Below are positions 62,067-64,000 of a stretch of DNA of 64,000 bases, one piece after another. Source of the DNA: Anthonomus grandis grandis (Eukaryota; Arthropoda; Insecta; Coleoptera; Curculionidae); assembly GCF_022605725.1 (NCBI RefSeq), contig NC_065551.1, positions 24,862,001 to 24,926,000 on the forward strand, in the 5' to 3' direction. How positions within the stretch are numbered: position 1 is the first letter of the stretch; every line of letters begins with the position of its first letter. The position numbers and the translations under genes are program-made. The notes beneath the pieces are model-generated. The model made no database searches and was not told where the DNA came from. It was given only the letters and a program-made list of their open reading frames with translations.

Positions 62067-63969
62067 ATGGCGAATAACGGTAAGTTTTAACTAAAATTAA
62101 TTTAAACCATGTTTTTAATGTCAAATTATTTAAGTAATGCATTGTTTTCCCTAATAAGCTCAAAAATATTTCAAAATATTTTGCAGCCATTTTTAGAAGT
62201 ACAAAAAAAATTCGGTACCGTTTTTTAATAGTTATGTTTTTTCTAGGATCCAAGAGATTATTAAACTTGGAGAGGCTCGCAGCCAATCCAGATGACGTGT
62301 ATGAACTCCTTGATGATCTTGAGTCCGATTTCGAGGTGAAAGCGATAATTATGATGAATTTTTTGCTCCACCCGAACGCGTTTTATCGGAAGATGAAGAG
62401 TCCGAAAGCAGCAGCGACAGCAGCAGCAGCAGTGACGAGGACGCGCCTAGACCTAGTACCAGCCAAAAAAAGTCTTAAGCAGCCATTTGAAGGCAAAGAA
62501 ATCCCTACTATGTTTGATAACCATGAACCTGAGCCAGTTTTGAGTCAATGGGGTTATTTTAGTAGATATTTCAATGATGAGTTTTTTGAAATGGGAGCAG
62601 CGTTAACTTCTCAGTATTACTTGCAACGACATGGTAGGGAAATCACTCCAAAATTGACTGATGAAGAAATTAGGCAACTTTTTGGTATGCATGCAATTAT
62701 GGGATGTTTTAAGTTTCCTAGAATCCACCTTTACTGGAGTATCAAATATCGATTACCTCTCATAGCTAATGTTATGGCGCGTGACAGGTTTTATAAACTT
62801 CGAACGAATTTTCAGGTAGTCGATAATCTATCAGTGTCGGATGATATCAAAAAGAAGAATCATCTCTGGAAAGTTCAACCGATGATAGACCGAGTTCGAC
62901 AAAGATGTCTTGAAATTCACAGGCCAGAGAATGGTTGTTTTTCAATTGATGAGCAAATAATACCCTTTTTAGGACGATGTCCTATACGTCAATTTGTCAA
63001 AAATAAACCAAGGCCGGTTGGACTTAAGAATTTTGTCATTACAACGTCTTGTGGTACAATATTGGACTTCGAAATATACCAGGGTTCCTTGACGTCATTG
63101 CCAGATAAACAACTTGGTTTAGGGCCATCAGGTATTCTTCGTTTAATACAAACCTTGCCACCTGGAAGCTTTTTTTCCACAATACCATTATTTGAAAAAT
63201 TAAAAGAATTAAAAATGAAAGGAACGGGAACCATAATGACAAATAGAGTAAAAGGATGTGTATTTCAAAAAGATGCTACTATAAAAAAAGGCGACGCAGA
63301 AGTGCACGTAAAAAATGATACGAAAGTATGTTTGACAAAATGGAAAGATAACAAATCAGTCGTCATGGCATCTACGGCTTTTGGAATAGAACCAGTAAAA
63401 ACTGTTTAGAGATGGAATAAAAACACAAAAAACATATAGAAGTATCCTGTCCAAATGTAATTAAAGTTTATAATGAAAAGATAGGCGGAGTTGATATTTG
63501 TGATCAAATGACTGAGGCTTATCGAACATACTTTAAAACCCAAAAATGGACATTTAAAACCATTCTACACTTATTTGACATAGCTATTGTGAATAGCTGG
63601 ATGGAATATCGAAATGACTGTAAAAAAAATGGATATAGCTCAAAGCAAATCTTAGATTTTTTGCAGTTTCGACTAGCATTAGGAGAATTTATGGTTTATG
63701 GAACAAAAAAAAAGAAATCTATACTATGAACACGCTCAAACGGATGAAAATGAAGAACCTTCTGCCAAGAAGGAAAGATATACACCTCTACCTTGTGAAG
63801 ATAAAAAATTCGATGGGTTTGATCATTGGCCAGTACATGAGGATTAAAATCCCAATACTTATCGCCTGGAATCCTGTCAAAGTAGATCAAAATCAAATGT
63901 ATTAAGTGTAATGTTTACTTATGTTGACAAAAAACCAAAATTGCTTCAAAACATTTCATGTTAAGTAGT
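62067..63969 (+). pseudogene. piggyBac-family transposase pseudogene with an intron
   Basis: The start is ATG at 62067 (MANN), spliced across an intron to GSKRLLNLERLAANPDDVY from 62247. The core from about 62470 to 63409 reads GMHAIMGCFKFPRIHLYWSI, CFSIDEQIIPFLGRCP (first catalytic D at 62948-62950), KPRPVGLKNFVI and KGTGTIMTNRVKGC, a DDE_Tnp_1_7 domain. The segment that should carry the second catalytic D is shortened: LPPGSFFSTIPLFEKL lacks the VYFDN-like block. After TAG at 63407-63409 and a one-base shift, GGVDICDQM (third and fourth catalytic D), RTYFKTQKWTFKT and NSWMEYRNDCKKNG follow to 63729. Another shift gives FDGFDHWPVHED with a stop near 63847, then KCIKCNVYLC and NQNCFKTFH, the cysteine-rich C-terminal domain. 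Inactive. The right terminal repeat lies beyond the window. Confidence 0.9.
62080..62246 (+). other. Phase-1 intron of the piggyBac gene
   Basis: The donor aacg|gtaagt and acceptor ttttttctag|gatcc flank 167 AT-rich bases. Joining them restores a glycine codon and a family-like N-terminus, MANNGSKRLL. Without splicing, an in-frame ATG at 62234 inside the intron begins a 391-codon frame, which would be a misleading start. Confidence 0.75.
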
Positions 63970-64000
63970 GTATTTTCGTAGAAATAAACATTTTCAATAT

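Noticed and set aside
62026..62286. 86-codon minus frame overlapping the piggyBac 5' end
   Set aside because: Antisense shadow of the intron and first exons.

Overview
The window reads as a piece of an insect nuclear genome, very AT-rich and gene-poor, with introns, poly-A/T tracts and many dead transposable elements. No bacterial, viral-genome or organellar layout is present, and I found no rRNA or tRNA gene and no CRISPR array. The transposon families (Tc1/mariner with a DUF4817-type N-terminus, Tc1, piggyBac, Ty3/Gypsy, RTE, CR1/Jockey-like LINEs, Penelope-type hammerhead motifs) fit an arthropod, perhaps a beetle; the order is a guess. Almost every recognisable coding sequence is transposon-derived. 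No confident host protein-coding gene is visible.

Layout. 1-1745: Tc1/mariner element with a 336-codon open transposase and about 220-bp inverted repeats. 2202-2720: a second, internally deleted transposase of the same broad family (minus). 5300-7090: frame-broken Ty3/Gypsy pol (minus). 8985-9413: LTR-like segment ending at a primer-binding site matching tRNA-Lys(CUU). 11.65-15.53 kb: divergent tandem array of about eight units, split by a LINE fragment, ending at a CpG-rich block (15480-15660) and a non-coding stretch closing with a good splice donor (16058/16059). This is the best candidate for a host promoter and first exon, with the AT-rich DNA to the right as a possible giant intron. 18.66-22.32 kb: two copies of a palindrome-containing repeat, a hammerhead-ribozyme motif inside a 29-bp perfect inverted repeat, and a Tc1 remnant.

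26.6-61.9 kb: a graveyard of at least seven further LINE fragments (26590-27200 minus, 37102-38060 minus, 43388-43832 plus, 45720-46980 minus, 47840-48480 plus, 50537-52490 minus, 60200-61910 minus), a second, decayed hammerhead motif at 32.5 kb, a roughly 70-bp-period array at 38.38-39.46 kb split by a 473-bp MITE with TA target duplication, and GC-rich non-coding islands that stand out from the AT background and could be cis-regulatory or old transposon pieces. 62067-63969: a piggyBac transposase pseudogene with a recognisable intron after codon 4, several frameshifts and a missing catalytic aspartate.

The genes do not form a pathway. The interest lies in nested and structured repeats: the promoter-like array, the hairpin-embedded ribozyme, the CTAG-rich array with its datable MITE insertion, and the long-TIR mariner. 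Family calls were made by reading translations by eye, without database searches.
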